From: Planctomycetota bacterium
Lineage (GTDB): Bacteria; Planctomycetota; UBA8742; UBA2392
Length of the DNA: 64,000 nucleotides
Assembly (NCBI GenBank): GCA_025993795.1
Contig: JAMQHL010000015.1
Span: 1 to 64,000 of the forward strand
Direction: 5' to 3'
Positions 34,527 through 45,700 of this stretch are shown here, in pieces (positions within the stretch are counted from its first letter, which is position 1; every line of letters starts with the position of its first letter). A program made the translations under genes and the position numbers. The notes beneath the pieces are model-generated. The model made no database searches, was not told the origin of the DNA, and worked only from the letters and a program-made list of their open reading frames with translations.

Positions 34527-34584
34527 GCGGCCCCGCAAATGTTGCGGCTCGTTTCCGGCGGCAGGCATCGAGCATTTGCAATCT

Positions 34585-35337
34585 ATGGCACTGACCACGA
34601 CAACTGCGCTTTGCCTGCGAAAGGTTGACTTCAGTGAGACCAGCCAGATTCTCACGTTGTTGACGGACAAGCTGGGCATCGTCGGCGCCATTGCCAAGGG
34701 CGCCAAGCGTGAAAAGTCAAGCATCGGCGGCCCGCTGGACCTGATGTGCCTTTACAACGTGGTGCTGTACGACCGGAGCAAACGAGGCACGCTGAGCATC
34801 CTGGCGCAGGCCGAGCTTCAGGATTTCTTTCCTGCGGCGCGTGGCAGCTATGCGCGTTTCATGGCTGTCGAGTCGATTCGCGAGCTGCTGCTCAGCATTG
34901 AGCTTGGCCCGAATGACGCACCGTCCTTGATGCTGTTGACCGTCAAGGCGATGCGGGACCTCGCATCTGGCCCGCCGCCGCAGGTACTTGCGCGCTTCGC
35001 CTGGGGCTTGCTGCGCGGCCTGGGCGTCGAGCCGGTGGTCACACAGTGCGTGCTGACCGGCGCCGAGCCCTCGGGAAGAGTCGCCGTCAACTTCAGCGTG
35101 CGCGAAATGGGTCTGATCGCGCCGCCGCACCACGAAGGCCGCAGCGACCTCGTGAAACTGAAGCCGGAAACCCTCAAGGCGCTGCGTGCGCTTGCAATAG
35201 ATGAGCCTGCGGACGGAATCGCCGTTGACGCATGGACCGCCGCCTTTACGCTTCTCGCCTGGCTTGTCGCCATGCAGGGCGGGCGACGCCTGAAGACCGT
35301 ACGGTTGCTTCATACGACCGCCGGGGACAGACACTGA
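34585..35337 (+). CDS. recO: DNA repair protein RecO
   Basis: 250 residues. Mediates RecA loading on SSB-coated DNA with RecR/RecF. The N-terminal OB fold is visible as TTTALCLRKVDFSETSQILTLLTDKLG and AKGAKREKSSIGGPLDLM, followed by the helical domain. The zinc-finger cysteines seen in many homologues are mostly absent here (only QCVLTGAEP). ATG at 34585 is chosen over a TTG at 34576; neither has an obvious ribosome binding site. A 6-bp hairpin (CCGCAA/TTGCGG, 34533-34547) precedes it. It lies in a long plus-strand run with corC upstream. Confidence 0.88.
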   Translation: MALTTTTALCLRKVDFSETSQILTLLTDKLGIVGAIAKGAKREKSSIGGPLDLMCLYNVVLYDRSKRGTLSILAQAELQDFFPAARGSYARFMAVESIRELLLSIELGPNDAPSLMLLTVKAMRDLASGPPPQVLARFAWGLLRGLGVEPVVTQCVLTGAEPSGRVAVNFSVREMGLIAPPHHEGRSDLVKLKPETLKALRALAIDEPADGIAVDAWTAAFTLLAWLVAMQGGRRLKTVRLLHTTAGDRH

Positions 35338-35350
35338 GCCAGCGGGACGA

Positions 35351-36607
35351 ATGAGTATGACGAATCAACAATTGTCGAGCAGCCCCAGAGGCCACAGCGC
35401 AGCGCGCGTGGCCGTCGCGCGCTGCGCTGGCCGCGGCGTCCTGCTGTCGGCGGCGCTGCTGCTGACGCTGCTTGCCGGCGCGTGCCAGTCGGGCCCTGAA
35501 CCGAGATATGAGGGCCCGGCGGGCAAAGGCCGCCTCATTTACAAGCCGGGTGTCGGCATCACCCGCGAAAGCGCGCAACTCAACAGCGACGAGCAGACGC
35601 TGTTCAAGGCGGCCGATGAAGCCTTTAGCGAGCGGCGCTGGGACGACTGCGTTGTGCTGACGCTGCAACTGACGCAGTTGTTTCCCGAGGGTTCACGCGT
35701 TGTTGACGCGCTGATCATGCGCATCCAGGCAAACCTGGAAGCCGACCGTTCGGGTGAGCCCGCTGCATTCTCGCGCTCGGTGCAGCTTGACCAGTGGATA
35801 TTTCTGTACCTCGCGCCTGACCACGACGCGCGGCTGATCGCACTCATCGCCAAGGGCGGCGACACGCGCGACACAATTGTCGCCCTGCGTGAACTGCCGG
35901 TGCAGGCATTCATTGACCGGCTGGCGCCGGACGCGGACACGCTTTACAACTCGGGCCGCCTGAACGCTGCGCAGTACGACGTCAATATTCTTACCACCTA
36001 CTACCTGCCGACGCTGCAACTGCGCGAATACCGGCAAAAGGTGGCCGAGCTTGCCCGCGACGTGTGCTGGCTGATGTACGCCTCGCGCGAGTTTTCGCAG
36101 ACGATCGCCGTAAGCGAAGACCTGCTGGCAGTCAACCCGCCACCGGCCATCAAAGCCGACACGTTGTTCATCATGGGCAGCGCGCAGCGGCGCAACGGTG
36201 CCGCGCCGGTTGCGGCATCGACCTTCGGCTGGTTGTACCGTGGGGCGGGCTTGCGCGACACGGACACCCGCTGGCGGCCCTACGCGCTGCTGTGGCAGAT
36301 TCACCAGACGCTGGCGACCAGCAAGGGAGCCATCTACGACCTGACGTACTACGAACTCGCGCTTGAGCTGATCGGAGAATATGAGCTGTACCGCTACGAA
36401 AACCCGAACATACCCCGGGTGCTGAACGGCGAGTTTCTGCTGCTGGTAGAGCAGGTGTACAACATCATGATTGAGCGCGACCTTAACGCGGCGGACACCT
36501 ACTCACGAATCGGCGAAAGTGGCGCGGCGGCGTTTTATGAAAAGCGCGCGCTCGACTGGCAGGAGCAGCGCGACAAGCGAATTGCCGGCCTGCGCCAGGA
36601 CCCCTGA
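35351..36607 (+). CDS. TPR-type lipoprotein, possibly BamD/YfiO-like
   Basis: 418 residues. The N-terminal basic stretch and hydrophobic segment end in a lipobox (LLAGAC, near residue 45), predicting a lipoprotein. Several helical repeats follow (FKAADEAFSERRWDDCVVLTLQL; ADTLFIMGSAQRRNGAAPVAAS), of the kind found in BamD-like assembly lipoproteins, but the BamD signature is not clear enough to name it. The next gene encodes an LptE-like lipoprotein 40 bp downstream, which suggests a role in outer-membrane or LPS assembly (inference). Start ATG at 35351; an ATG six bases later is equally possible. Confidence 0.7.
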   Translation: MSMTNQQLSSSPRGHSAARVAVARCAGRGVLLSAALLLTLLAGACQSGPEPRYEGPAGKGRLIYKPGVGITRESAQLNSDEQTLFKAADEAFSERRWDDCVVLTLQLTQLFPEGSRVVDALIMRIQANLEADRSGEPAAFSRSVQLDQWIFLYLAPDHDARLIALIAKGGDTRDTIVALRELPVQAFIDRLAPDADTLYNSGRLNAAQYDVNILTTYYLPTLQLREYRQKVAELARDVCWLMYASREFSQTIAVSEDLLAVNPPPAIKADTLFIMGSAQRRNGAAPVAASTFGWLYRGAGLRDTDTRWRPYALLWQIHQTLATSKGAIYDLTYYELALELIGEYELYRYENPNIPRVLNGEFLLLVEQVYNIMIERDLNAADTYSRIGESGAAAFYEKRALDWQEQRDKRIAGLRQDP

Positions 36608-36647
36608 CGCAAAACACGCAACAGTGACGACCAGGACCTTAAGCCCC

Positions 36648-37205
36648 ATGCCCGCAACTGACAGGCCATTGGTGCCTCGCTGGTATCTGCCGTTGGCGGC
36701 TTGTGTTCTGCTGTGGCTTGGCACGGCGGTGGGCGGTTGTGCATATACGTGGTCGGCGTCTCTGGACGGCAACGAGACGCGAAAGCTGGCGCTCGATACG
36801 GTTGAAAACCGCACGTTTCCGCACCGGCCGGGCATGGAGTACGAACTTACCCGCCGCTTGAAGGACGAAATCGCGACAGACCGGCGTTTCAGGCTTACAG
36901 AGGGCGCGTCAGACGTAAAGCTGAAGGTGTCCCTGGTAAGGGTGACGGAACCGAACCTGGTGGAAGACTTTCGTACCGGCGAACCGGCAGAGATTCTGTT
37001 GCGTGCGACAGCGGTCGTTGAGGCGACCGGAGATGCCTTCCCGACGGGGCGCAGCAGGCGCACGGTGACTGTCAGCACCAGCTACACCCCCGGACTGGGC
37101 GATTCGCGGCGCGCGGGCCTTGACCGCTTGTGGCGTGATCTTGCGCGCGAGATTCTGGACACGGCCGCCGACATTGAGTGGGCACCGCGCAGCCCCACCG
37201 AATGA
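36648..37205 (+). CDS. lptE: LPS-assembly lipoprotein LptE-like
   Basis: 185 residues. A signal peptide (LPLAACVLLWLGTAVGGC) ends in a lipobox Cys near residue 31. The mature part has the LptE family pattern: LALDTVENRTFPHRPGMEYELTRRLKDEI with the characteristic VENRTF and EYELTRRL stretches, then beta strands (VSLVRVTEPN, LRATAVVEATG). LptE plugs and supports the LptD barrel that inserts LPS into the outer leaflet. lptD is not in the window. Located after the TPR lipoprotein and 68 bp before ftsH. Confidence 0.75.
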   Translation: MPATDRPLVPRWYLPLAACVLLWLGTAVGGCAYTWSASLDGNETRKLALDTVENRTFPHRPGMEYELTRRLKDEIATDRRFRLTEGASDVKLKVSLVRVTEPNLVEDFRTGEPAEILLRATAVVEATGDAFPTGRSRRTVTVSTSYTPGLGDSRRAGLDRLWRDLAREILDTAADIEWAPRSPTE

Positions 37206-37273
37206 GAAACGCCCCATACAGGGCCCGCGGTTCCTTGGTACAGTGACGCTTGCGACAGGCAACAAGGATGCAG

Positions 37274-39322
37274 ATGAAGGACGATCAGGCAGAACAAACA
37301 CGCCGCCCGGGCACGCCCGGCAAGCGCCCCAAGGGCATTCCGCTGTTCGTGCTGGCATTGGGCGCGATGTTGATGCTTCTGGTGCTTGTCGCCGTCGTTG
37401 AGATGGATGGCTCGTCGGAAAAGATCAGCGGCACGCAACTGCGTGCCAAGCTTGAAAAGAGCGAGATTGAGTCGTTGCAGGTCAAGATTCCTGAGTCCGG
37501 CAACATTGTCCACATCAAGGGCAAGTACGCCAACGCGGCAGAAGGCGCGCCGCAGCAGTTCAATGCCGAAGTTGACAACAACCAGTGGAAGGTCTGGCTT
37601 GAACAGCACGAAGACAAGCTGGCCAAGGGCGAGAAGAGCCTGCTTTCGGACGTCCAGATTGAAACCGAGCAAGCCAGCGACAACCTGGGCTGGTTTCTCA
37701 AGAACATCGTGCCTTTCGTTATCATTCTGGCGCTGGTCTGGTTCTTCTTCTTCCGGCGCGGAGGCGGCCCGCTGGGCGGCGGTGTCATGGCGTTCGGCAA
37801 GTCGCGCGCCAAGATGTTCAACAAAGAAGACGTGACTGTCACGTTCAGCGACGTGGCGGGTGCCGATGAAGCCAAAGAAGAAGTAAGCGAAATTGTCGAG
37901 TTCCTTCGCAACCCCCAGCGCTTTACGCGCCTGGGCGCCAAGATCCCCAAGGGGGTGCTGCTGATCGGCCCGCCCGGCTGCGGCAAGACCCTGCTGGCCA
38001 AAGCCATCGCGGGTGAAGCCGACCGGCCCTTCTACAGCATCAGCGGCAGTGACTTCGTCGAGATGTTTGTCGGAGTAGGCGCGTCGCGCGTTCGCGACCT
38101 GTTCCGTACCGCGCGCGAGAATGCCCCGTGTATCGTGTTCATCGACGAGATTGACGCCGTGGGCCGCCGTCGCGGCACCGGCGTGGGTGGCGGACACGAC
38201 GAGCGCGAGCAGACGCTGAACGCCCTGCTGGTTGAAATGGACGGCATGGGCAGCAGCGAGGGCGTGATTATTCTTGCGGCCACTAACCGGCCCGACGTGC
38301 TGGATAACGCGCTGCTGCGACCCGGGCGATTTGACCGCCAGGTATACATTGACCTGCCTGACCTGAAGGGTCGCGAAGAAATCCTGCGCGTTCACCTCAA
38401 GAAGGTCAAAGCCGGCCCGACTGCTGACGCCCACGAAATCGCCAAGCTGGTGCCCGGCTTCAGCGGCGCCGACATCATGAACATCGTGAATGAGGCGGCA
38501 CTGATTGCGGTGATCCGTAACCTCGACGAAATCAACCGTGAGTGCCTGCTTGAGGCCCGTGACCGCGTGGCGTTCGGCCGCCAGAAGCGCTCGCGAGTCA
38601 TGGAAGACGACGAAAAGAAGCTGACTGCATACCACGAAGCCGGCCACGCCCTGGTGCAGGAAATGACGGACAAGACCGACAAGGTCCACAAGGTCACCAT
38701 CATTCCGCGCGGCCGAGCACTCGGCGCCACCATGAGTTTGCCGGACCGTGACCGCTACAGCATGCCGCGTTCGCGTGCCGAGCAGATGCTGATGGTGTTT
38801 CTTGCAGGGCGCGCCGCCGAGCACGTGGTTTTCGGCGAGATTGACGCCGGCGCCGCCAGCGACATCCAGCAGGCGACAAACCTGACGCGCAAGATGGTCA
38901 CCGAGTGGGGCATGAGTGACCGCGTCGGTATGCTCAACTTTGCCGGCGACGACGACCAGACTTACATGGGCCAGACGGTTGCCCGCCCCGGCGAACACAG
39001 CGACGACACCCGCAAGGCCATCGACGACGAAATGCGCCGCCTGATAGATGAGGCCTGGGTAAAGACCCTCAAGGTCGTTGAAGACAATCGCCAGACGCTG
39101 ACCAATATCGCCGAGGCCCTGCTGAAGTACGAAACGCTGGACCACGAGGACCTGACGATCCTGCTGAAAGGCGGCGATCTAGAGGCGCACCGCAAGGTCG
39201 CCGACGAAGAGGCAAAACGCGAATTGGCCGCGGCCAAGCACCGCGCCATGGAAGAAGCCAAAGACCGGCCCAAGCCTGACACCGGCACCGGCTTTGCGTC
39301 GGAACAAGCCGGCACCGCATAA
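37274..39322 (+). CDS. ftsH: ATP-dependent zinc metalloprotease FtsH
   Basis: 682 residues. Membrane-anchored AAA+ protease that degrades misfolded membrane proteins and regulatory substrates. Two membrane segments ([20 protein letters not shown] and [16 protein letters not shown]) flank a small periplasmic domain; then Walker A GPPGCGKT (GTGKT is more common), Walker [13 protein letters not shown] arginine region RPGRFDRQ, the zinc site HEAGH and the third ligand in [15 protein letters not shown] at 37274 has AAGGA five bases upstream. A Pro/Thr/Ala tail ends the chain. Followed by DUF1801 and folP, an order seen in several Gram-negative lineages. Confidence 0.96.
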   Translation: MKDDQAEQTRRPGTPGKRPKGIPLFVLALGAMLMLLVLVAVVEMDGSSEKISGTQLRAKLEKSEIESLQVKIPESGNIVHIKGKYANAAEGAPQQFNAEVDNNQWKVWLEQHEDKLAKGEKSLLSDVQIETEQASDNLGWFLKNIVPFVIILALVWFFFFRRGGGPLGGGVMAFGKSRAKMFNKEDVTVTFSDVAGADEAKEEVSEIVEFLRNPQRFTRLGAKIPKGVLLIGPPGCGKTLLAKAIAGEADRPFYSISGSDFVEMFVGVGASRVRDLFRTARENAPCIVFIDEIDAVGRRRGTGVGGGHDEREQTLNALLVEMDGMGSSEGVIILAATNRPDVLDNALLRPGRFDRQVYIDLPDLKGREEILRVHLKKVKAGPTADAHEIAKLVPGFSGADIMNIVNEAALIAVIRNLDEINRECLLEARDRVAFGRQKRSRVMEDDEKKLTAYHEAGHALVQEMTDKTDKVHKVTIIPRGRALGATMSLPDRDRYSMPRSRAEQMLMVFLAGRAAEHVVFGEIDAGAASDIQQATNLTRKMVTEWGMSDRVGMLNFAGDDDQTYMGQTVARPGEHSDDTRKAIDDEMRRLIDEAWVKTLKVVEDNRQTLTNIAEALLKYETLDHEDLTILLKGGDLEAHRKVADEEAKRELAAAKHRAMEEAKDRPKPDTGTGFASEQAGTA

Positions 39323-39349
39323 CGTGGGCTGGCGGCAGTTATTGAACAC

Positions 39350-39724
39350 ATGGGCGCATCCAAAAATCTCAAGGCACTCAAAGACGAGCCCGCCCGTGAT
39401 TTCGCCAAACGCATCGGGCGGCCACTGGGGCCTGTGGTCGCCGCTGCCCTTGTGATGATCGAAAAGCACATTCCGCACGCCCGGCAGACCGTGAAGTGGG
39501 GCTGGCCCTGCTGGGGCGGCAACGGCAACGTCGTCAGCGTGATCGTGCACCGCAAGCATGTGAACCTTGAGTTCTGGCGCGGCGCCCACCTGGAGAACCC
39601 GGACAAAGTCCTGCAAGGCACCGGCAAAGACTTGCGCCACATCAAGCTGTACAAGGCAGCCGACGCCCGCCGCCCCGAGGTCATTGCCGCGCTCAAGGCC
39701 GCCTGCAAAGCAGATGGGGGATAG
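39350..39724 (+). CDS. DUF1801 (YdhG-like) domain protein
   Basis: 124 residues. Small single-domain protein with LVMIEKHIPHARQTVKWGWPCWGGNGNVVSVIVHRKHVNLEFWRGAHL, the pattern of DUF1801 (iron-binding frataxin-like fold proposed for relatives). The biochemical role is not established. It starts 27 bp after ftsH and ends 64 bp before folP, so it is probably in the same transcript. Length is normal for the family. Confidence 0.75.
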   Translation: MGASKNLKALKDEPARDFAKRIGRPLGPVVAAALVMIEKHIPHARQTVKWGWPCWGGNGNVVSVIVHRKHVNLEFWRGAHLENPDKVLQGTGKDLRHIKLYKAADARRPEVIAALKAACKADGG

Positions 39725-39788
39725 CCTGCCTGCGTGTGTTTTCTGCCCTGTGCTTTCGGCCCACAGTGAATTATCGCATGCTGCCGAC

Positions 39789-40649
39789 ATGGCGCTTCCT
39801 GACTGCTTTTTCCAGAAGCCCGCAGCGGCCATGGCAGGCCCCTGGCCGCTGCTGATGGGCATTGTCAATGTTACACCCGACAGCTTCAGCGACGGCGGGG
39901 CGCTGGCGGGTCCCGGTGCGGCGGTGGCACACGCACTGAAGCTTGTTCGCGAGGGTGCTGACATCATCGACGTCGGCGGTGAATCGACCCGCCCGGGCGC
40001 CGGTACTGTTTCTGCGGCGCAAGAAATCGCGCGCACGGCGCCGGTAATTCGCGAACTGCGAAGCCGCCTGAGCATCCCGATCAGTATCGACACCAGCAAA
40101 GCCGAAGTCGCCCGCACAGCGCTGGATGCGGGCGCCGATATCGTCAACGACGTCACCGCAGGCAGCGACCCCGAGATGTTCCGGTTGTGCGCGCAGCGCC
40201 GGTGCCTGCTGATCCTGATGCACATGCAGGGCACGCCTCGCGCGATGCAAGCGGACCCGCACTACGAGAACGTAGTGCAGGAAGTCGCCGGTTATCTTCA
40301 ACAGCGGGTCGATGCGGCAACCCGGGCAGGCATTGCGCCATCGCACCTGTGGATAGACCCCGGATTCGGCTTTGGTAAACTTCCGCAGCACAACCTTCAG
40401 CTTGTGCAGGGCCTGCAGAAACTGGCTGCCATGGGTTTTCCCATCGTGTTGGGGGTATCACGCAAGTCTACGCTGGGGCACCTGACCGGCGCGCGGCTCG
40501 GCGACCGCGAGCCGGAGAGTCTCGCTGCCGGGCTGGTCGGCGCATTGCAGGGGGCCTCAGTGCTGCGCGTGCATGAAGTCGGATGGATGAAGCGGGCGGT
40601 GACAGTGGCCAAGGCCATGCTCGTGCAGGGGGACGGATGGAGTACCTGA
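39789..40649 (+). CDS. folP: dihydropteroate synthase
   Basis: Joins p-aminobenzoate to 6-hydroxymethyl-dihydropterin pyrophosphate in folate synthesis. 286 residues from the ATG at 39789; an ATG at 39831 would also keep all motifs. Signatures: LLMGIVNVTPDSFSDGG, DIIDVGGESTRPGAG, ISIDTSKAEVARTAL, ILMHMQGTPRAMQ, WIDPGFGFGK and GVSRKS. The 3' end overlaps the cdaA start by 13 bp, a coupling that links folate and c-di-AMP genes here as in several bacteria. Confidence 0.95.
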   Translation: MALPDCFFQKPAAAMAGPWPLLMGIVNVTPDSFSDGGALAGPGAAVAHALKLVREGADIIDVGGESTRPGAGTVSAAQEIARTAPVIRELRSRLSIPISIDTSKAEVARTALDAGADIVNDVTAGSDPEMFRLCAQRRCLLILMHMQGTPRAMQADPHYENVVQEVAGYLQQRVDAATRAGIAPSHLWIDPGFGFGKLPQHNLQLVQGLQKLAAMGFPIVLGVSRKSTLGHLTGARLGDREPESLAAGLVGALQGASVLRVHEVGWMKRAVTVAKAMLVQGDGWST

Positions 40650-41428
40650 TCTACGGGGTCGAGATCCTCCTGATCTATCTGTTCCTGTTGCTCGTGTACA
40701 AGTTCGTCAAGGGCAGCACGGGCGACAGCGCGCTGCGCGGTGTGGCCATCATCTTTACGCTGCTGTTGATCAGCATCTATCTCGTCGCCGACCAGTTGGG
40801 CCTGTATCGCATTGAGAAACTGCTCGAAAAGGTTGTTGATTACCTGTTCATCGCCGTGCTGGTGGTCTTCCAGCCAGAGCTGCGCCGGGGCCTTTCGCGG
40901 CTTGGCCAGAACCGGCTTTTCTTACGCGTGCTGGCCAAGCGCGAAGACATGGTGCCGCGCATGGTGGCGACGGTGTTTCGCCTGGCCCGCGCCAAGACCG
41001 GCGGTTTGATGGCCATAGAACGCGGCGTCGGCCTGCGCAACTACATTGAACGCGGCATTGAGCTTGACGCGCTGTTCACCCCCGAGCTGATCGACAGCAT
41101 TTTCTACCCCGGCAACCCGCTGCACGACGGCGCCATCATTGTGCGCGGTTCGCGCGTGGTGGCAGCCGGATGTTTGTTTCCGCTGACTGAAAACCCGGAC
41201 ATCAGCAAGCGCCTGGGCACGCGCCACCGTGCGGGCATCGGCCTGAGCGAAGAAACCGACGCGCTGGTCATCATCATCAGCGAAGAGACGGGCAAGGTCA
41301 GCGTTGCCATGAAGGGCGAGCTGGTGCAGGACCTATCCCGCGACCAGATGGAGAAATACCTGCGCGACAATCTGGGCGATGCCCTGAGCGCGGCAGTACC
41401 CGATGTCCAGCCGGCGGTGGCGCCATGA
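40637..41428 (+). CDS. cdaA: membrane diadenylate cyclase CdaA
   Basis: 263 residues. Makes cyclic di-AMP from two ATP. Three N-terminal membrane segments (ILLIYLFLLLVYKFV; GVAIIFTLLLISIYLVAD; VVDYLFIAVLVVFQPEL) precede the DAC domain with the catalytic HDGAIIVRG and RHRAGIGLSEETDA motifs. The start ATG at 40637 lies inside folP with a G-rich binding site. Its stop overlaps cdaR (ATGA). c-di-AMP usually controls osmolyte/K+ transport and wall homeostasis; no target is in this window. Confidence 0.95.
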   Translation: MEYLIYGVEILLIYLFLLLVYKFVKGSTGDSALRGVAIIFTLLLISIYLVADQLGLYRIEKLLEKVVDYLFIAVLVVFQPELRRGLSRLGQNRLFLRVLAKREDMVPRMVATVFRLARAKTGGLMAIERGVGLRNYIERGIELDALFTPELIDSIFYPGNPLHDGAIIVRGSRVVAAGCLFPLTENPDISKRLGTRHRAGIGLSEETDALVIIISEETGKVSVAMKGELVQDLSRDQMEKYLRDNLGDALSAAVPDVQPAVAP

Positions 41429-42705
41429 ACACAGCGGCCACGACAGTCAGCGGCACCCGCCCCGCCAACGCGTCGCGACGCGGCGACACGCGCGTCACGG
41501 GACGACGCCTGCCGATGAACATCAGCGTGCATGTCGTGCTGATCACGCTGGCGGTGCTGGTGTGGTGGATCGCACGCGACATGGTGTCCGTGACGCGCAC
41601 GCTGCGCGATGCGTCGCGCCTCAAGTTTGAAATCAGCGAAGAACTGAAGGCAGACTGGCGCGTTACCTCGGCACTTGTTGTGCCGGTGTCGCTGGACGTC
41701 ACGGGCCCGACCAAGCGCATCAACGAGTTCGCAAGCGAGCTCGATGCCAACCCGGGGCGCTACAGCTTTTCATACCGGATCGATCCCGAGAACCTGCCGC
41801 CGGATGCTCGCAGCAAGCGCGTCGTGGTCATCCGCGTTGACCTGTTGCAGTTGAAACCCGCCGCCGAAGGTGGTGCGCCCGCAGAGTTGAACATCCGCCC
41901 GCTTACCGGCGACCGCACCTACGAAGTCACGCTGGAAGCATACGTTACGCGGCGCGCCTACGTCGACCTCAGCACCAGCATCGTCGGCGAGGTCTCTGGC
42001 TACACATGGAAGGCCAAGATCGCTCCGGACACGGCACTGCAGGTGCGCGGGCCGGCCAGCAAGCTCGACTCCATGATTGGCGCCAACGACATGGCGCGCT
42101 TGACGATCTCGAAGCTGGACGTAGGCGAGTTCATCAGCAACAAGTCGATCACCCTGAACAAGCCCGTTGACGAAGTGCTGGGCCAGGACAGCAAGCACTC
42201 AACCATCGCATCTCTGGTGCCGCGCGAAGATGTGGTCTTTCAACAGGTCATCGCCAGCGAAACGCCCGGCGGCACCCCCAAGGTCCAGACGGCAACGCAG
42301 GTCGCGGTCGAGATTCACTTCACAAGGCAGCAGGACTTTGTGCAGGTGGACAGTCGCTTTCCTGTCAACGTGCTGATGCCCAACTGGCTTGTGCAGCGCG
42401 GGGCCCGCGTGCGCGACCTTGAGGACGATTTGCAGGTGACGCTGCGCGTGCTGGCAAGCCAGCGGGCGAACTTCACCGAACGCAACCTGCGTGTGGTGAT
42501 TGACCTCTCGCAGATGAAAGACACCGACTTCATCATCGAGGAGCCGGAAGGCGGTGTCGGCTTGTTCCGTGCCAAGCCAAAAACCCAGCTGTATTACTCG
42601 CTGATCATCAATCGTGAGCGCCTGACACCGAAGTACCCCGGCGAAGGCATCACCGACGAGCGCTACCTGCAAGTGTCAGGCCTCAGTGTGGAATGGACCC
42701 AGTGA
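41425..42705 (+). CDS. cdaR: CdaR/YbbR-like regulator of diadenylate cyclase
   Basis: 426 residues. A basic Ser/Arg-rich N-terminal tail of about 30 residues, one membrane segment (ISVHVVLITLAVLVWWIARDM) and a long extracytoplasmic beta-rich region with several YbbR-like repeats (VVPVSLDVTGPTKRINEF; ALQVRGPASKLDSM). It begins by an ATGA overlap with cdaA, the conserved position of CdaR, which modulates CdaA in Firmicutes. The assignment is by position and weak repeat similarity. The next gene overlaps the stop (TGATG). glmM, the usual third member, is not here. Confidence 0.75.
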   Translation: MNTAATTVSGTRPANASRRGDTRVTGRRLPMNISVHVVLITLAVLVWWIARDMVSVTRTLRDASRLKFEISEELKADWRVTSALVVPVSLDVTGPTKRINEFASELDANPGRYSFSYRIDPENLPPDARSKRVVVIRVDLLQLKPAAEGGAPAELNIRPLTGDRTYEVTLEAYVTRRAYVDLSTSIVGEVSGYTWKAKIAPDTALQVRGPASKLDSMIGANDMARLTISKLDVGEFISNKSITLNKPVDEVLGQDSKHSTIASLVPREDVVFQQVIASETPGGTPKVQTATQVAVEIHFTRQQDFVQVDSRFPVNVLMPNWLVQRGARVRDLEDDLQVTLRVLASQRANFTERNLRVVIDLSQMKDTDFIIEEPEGGVGLFRAKPKTQLYYSLIINRERLTPKYPGEGITDERYLQVSGLSVEWTQ

Positions 42706-45700
42706 TGGGCACTCCGCCACCGCAAGCCCGGGACACGATTCGGCGCCCGCGCCGCGGGACGCACCCCGACACGGGCCCGTACAGCCGGTCTCAATGCCTG
42801 CGGCTTGTGCATACCGCGCTGCTGGCTGCGCTGCTGGCCTCGTTGTCGCAGTTGTCTGCGCAGTCATTGCCTGACATTAATCGGCTTGAGGTTGAGAACG
42901 CGCGACTGATCCTGCTGGACGAGAACGGCCGTCGCCAGGGCATGCTGGAGGGCAAGTACGCCCGCAAAACTGCCGACGGCCGTGTCGAGATCGAACAGGC
43001 GAAACTGACCATCGCCCGGGATGCCGGCTCGTTTGAGCTGGTTGCACCCACGTTCAGCTATTCGCCGACCAGCAATGCCTTTGATTGCAGCGAAGGAATG
43101 CAGGCAACGTTGCCGGACGGCGGCGAGCTTCAGATGCCGGCCGGCAGCGGCACGATTGATTTCAAGCGGGGCATCGCGTTGTCCATGACAGGCCGTGGCA
43201 ACGCAAAGCTGCGGACCGGCGACAACATGGTCAGCGCGAACATGCAGGACCCGACTGTCTCGCTTGAGATTGCACAAACCGGCAATGGAGAAGAGCGTGG
43301 CCTTGAGTTCCGGCAGTTGAAGATCGCCGGCCTGCGCGGCGCCCGCATGACCATCAAGCTGGACAACCTGCCCAACCTCGATGGCACACGCAGCAAGCAG
43401 GCCGATGTTCTGCTGTCGTGTTTTGGCGATGCTTCGTTGCTGATCGCGCCCGCGCCCGGGACCGGCAAAGATCAGCCGCTTGCTCACCGCGCCACCGTCA
43501 GCCTGCTGCGCCGCGCCAGCATGACGCTGCAAAGCGAGCAGGAAGACGGCGCACAGGCCACGTTTCGTATCACTTCAGGCACGATTGAGCTGCGCGGCAA
43601 CGTGCTGCGTCGCAAACGGCAGGACGGCGCCGCGGACAATAAGGAAGCGACCACTCTTGGCGACGTTGAACTTGACGCGGTCCAGAACGTGCGCATGGTC
43701 GGGCAGGAGTTTGAAGGGTCAGGCTCGGCGTTGCAATACCGCGAGCGCGCAGGTGCCACCGAGTTGCGCCTTGAGGGCGAACCTGAACTGACACTTCAGC
43801 GCGGCCTGGATGACGCGGGCCGGCCACTGAGCCTGTTCATGCGCGCCAGCGGGTTCATACACGTAGACGTACCGACACCCGAAGGCACGACGACCCCGAC
43901 GCAGGCCGATGTCGAGCTGTTTGACGGCGCACGCGTGCAACGGCTGACCGCCGGCAAACCCGATTGGCTTGTGCAGGGCCGACAGGTGCGACTGTTTTCG
44001 TGGCAGGACTCGCCGGATTCGTACAGCCATTCCTTTGACGTTGTAGCCGAGGGCTATTCACCGTTGCTGCGCGTCTACGCGCCGCTGGCCGCAGACGCCG
44101 GTGGCCGCTACCGCGTGAACCGCGCCACGCTGTACGGCATGCGCGCCGAGGGCACAATGGTCGGCGACCGCAGCGACGTCAGCGTATACGGGCCCGATGT
44201 TCTTGCGGTGGTCAGCGCGGATTTTCCGCTGGCCGACGTGATCGGCGCGGCCCTTGGCCTGCGCCCCAGGCCCGCCGCCGAGGCCATGATTCCAGCGCGC
44301 GACGGTCGCCTGACAATACGCGCAACCAGCACGCTTGAGCTGGGCCTGACCGGCGCCTCGGGCGGCGGTGACCTGCGTGTCGCCGCGCGCGGCAACGTTA
44401 CGCTCGATCATGAAACCCTGCCCCGCGATGACTCCGCGCTGCTCACGCTCACGGGCGAGTTTATCGCACTGGACGTCCGAAACAGCCAGTTGCGCGCAGC
44501 CGACCTGGTGGCAGGCGACGGTGCCAACGCACTTGCGACGCTGGGGTACGACCTGCTGATTACAAAGTCGTTGACCGTGCACGATGACGGCGGCGCCCTG
44601 GTCACCGACGTTGCGGGCCCGGGCCGCCTCGTCGCCCGCGACCCAGCCAGCGTGAAGTACTTCCGTGATGCCTTCAACCGCCTGCCGCGGCGCAGCCGGT
44701 CTGAGCGCAACTTGCCCGAGCCTGACGCGGGCTGGCTTGATTTCGGCGGCAACTGCCGAGGATACTCGTCAGCGCACGAACGCACTCTTGAGGTCGGACA
44801 GCCTGCGGCCTATCTCGTGAATGGCGAGTTCGAGAAACCCCGCGCCGGCCGCGCCGCAGTCAACGACCTGGCGGAACTGACGGCACCCGAGGTTACGCAG
44901 CTTTATTTCGTTTCCGGGCGACGGGCTTTTTTGCGCTCTTTCAAGGTCGGCGACGTCGAGGGCGCTGCTTCGACGGTGAATCTGCTGCGGCTTGAAGGCG
45001 ATGCAGTGGTCCGCAGCCGCCTTGACGGCGTGCAAGCGACGGCAGCCGCAGCGATTGAGCTTTCCGGTGCCGAGCAACAGCGCGCGGAACAGAGCCCGCT
45101 GACCGTCGTGTTGCTGGGCGTGTCCGAGTTGCGGGTAGAGAACGCGGGCGAGTTTTTCGGCGAGTACGTGAAGACAGGCGTGTTTGCATACGACAGCGTC
45201 TGGACGCTCAACGCCAACGACCGCCTTGAAGTCACGCTGCGCCCCGTAGACACCGCCTTTCCCGGCATGACCCATGGGTTTGAAACCGTGCAGCGACCGC
45301 TGGCGGACGCGCTGTCCGGCAAGCTGCCGCCCGATGCCCGCCTGTCGGCCGCTGACGCCGCCCGTCTTTCCCTGCATCGCCTGCTGGGCGATGTACAACG
45401 CGGCGAGCGCCCGGCAGCCGAGGTTGAACAGCCCGCGCGCGCGCTTCAAGAACTTGAAGCCGCCTGTCCCGCGATGGCAGAAGTCGCCCGCATGTACCTG
45501 AATGGCGACACCCGGTGGCGGGCCGCGTTGCCGGCAGCCGAAGGGCCACTGCGGCGCGCCGACCGCCTGCTGGGGTCGTTGATTGATGTGGCCGGGCGCG
45601 GGGGCGTTAGCGGCCGCTTTGAGTCAAGCCGTGGCGATACGCCGGCACTGAAGCTTGCGATGCAGGACGTTCTGATTACGTTCAACGGGCTGGGAGAGAT

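Noticed and set aside
37082..39145. Long minus-strand frame opposite ftsH
   Set aside because: It mirrors a well-supported ftsH gene; GC-rich third positions keep antisense frames open. No family or binding site supports it.
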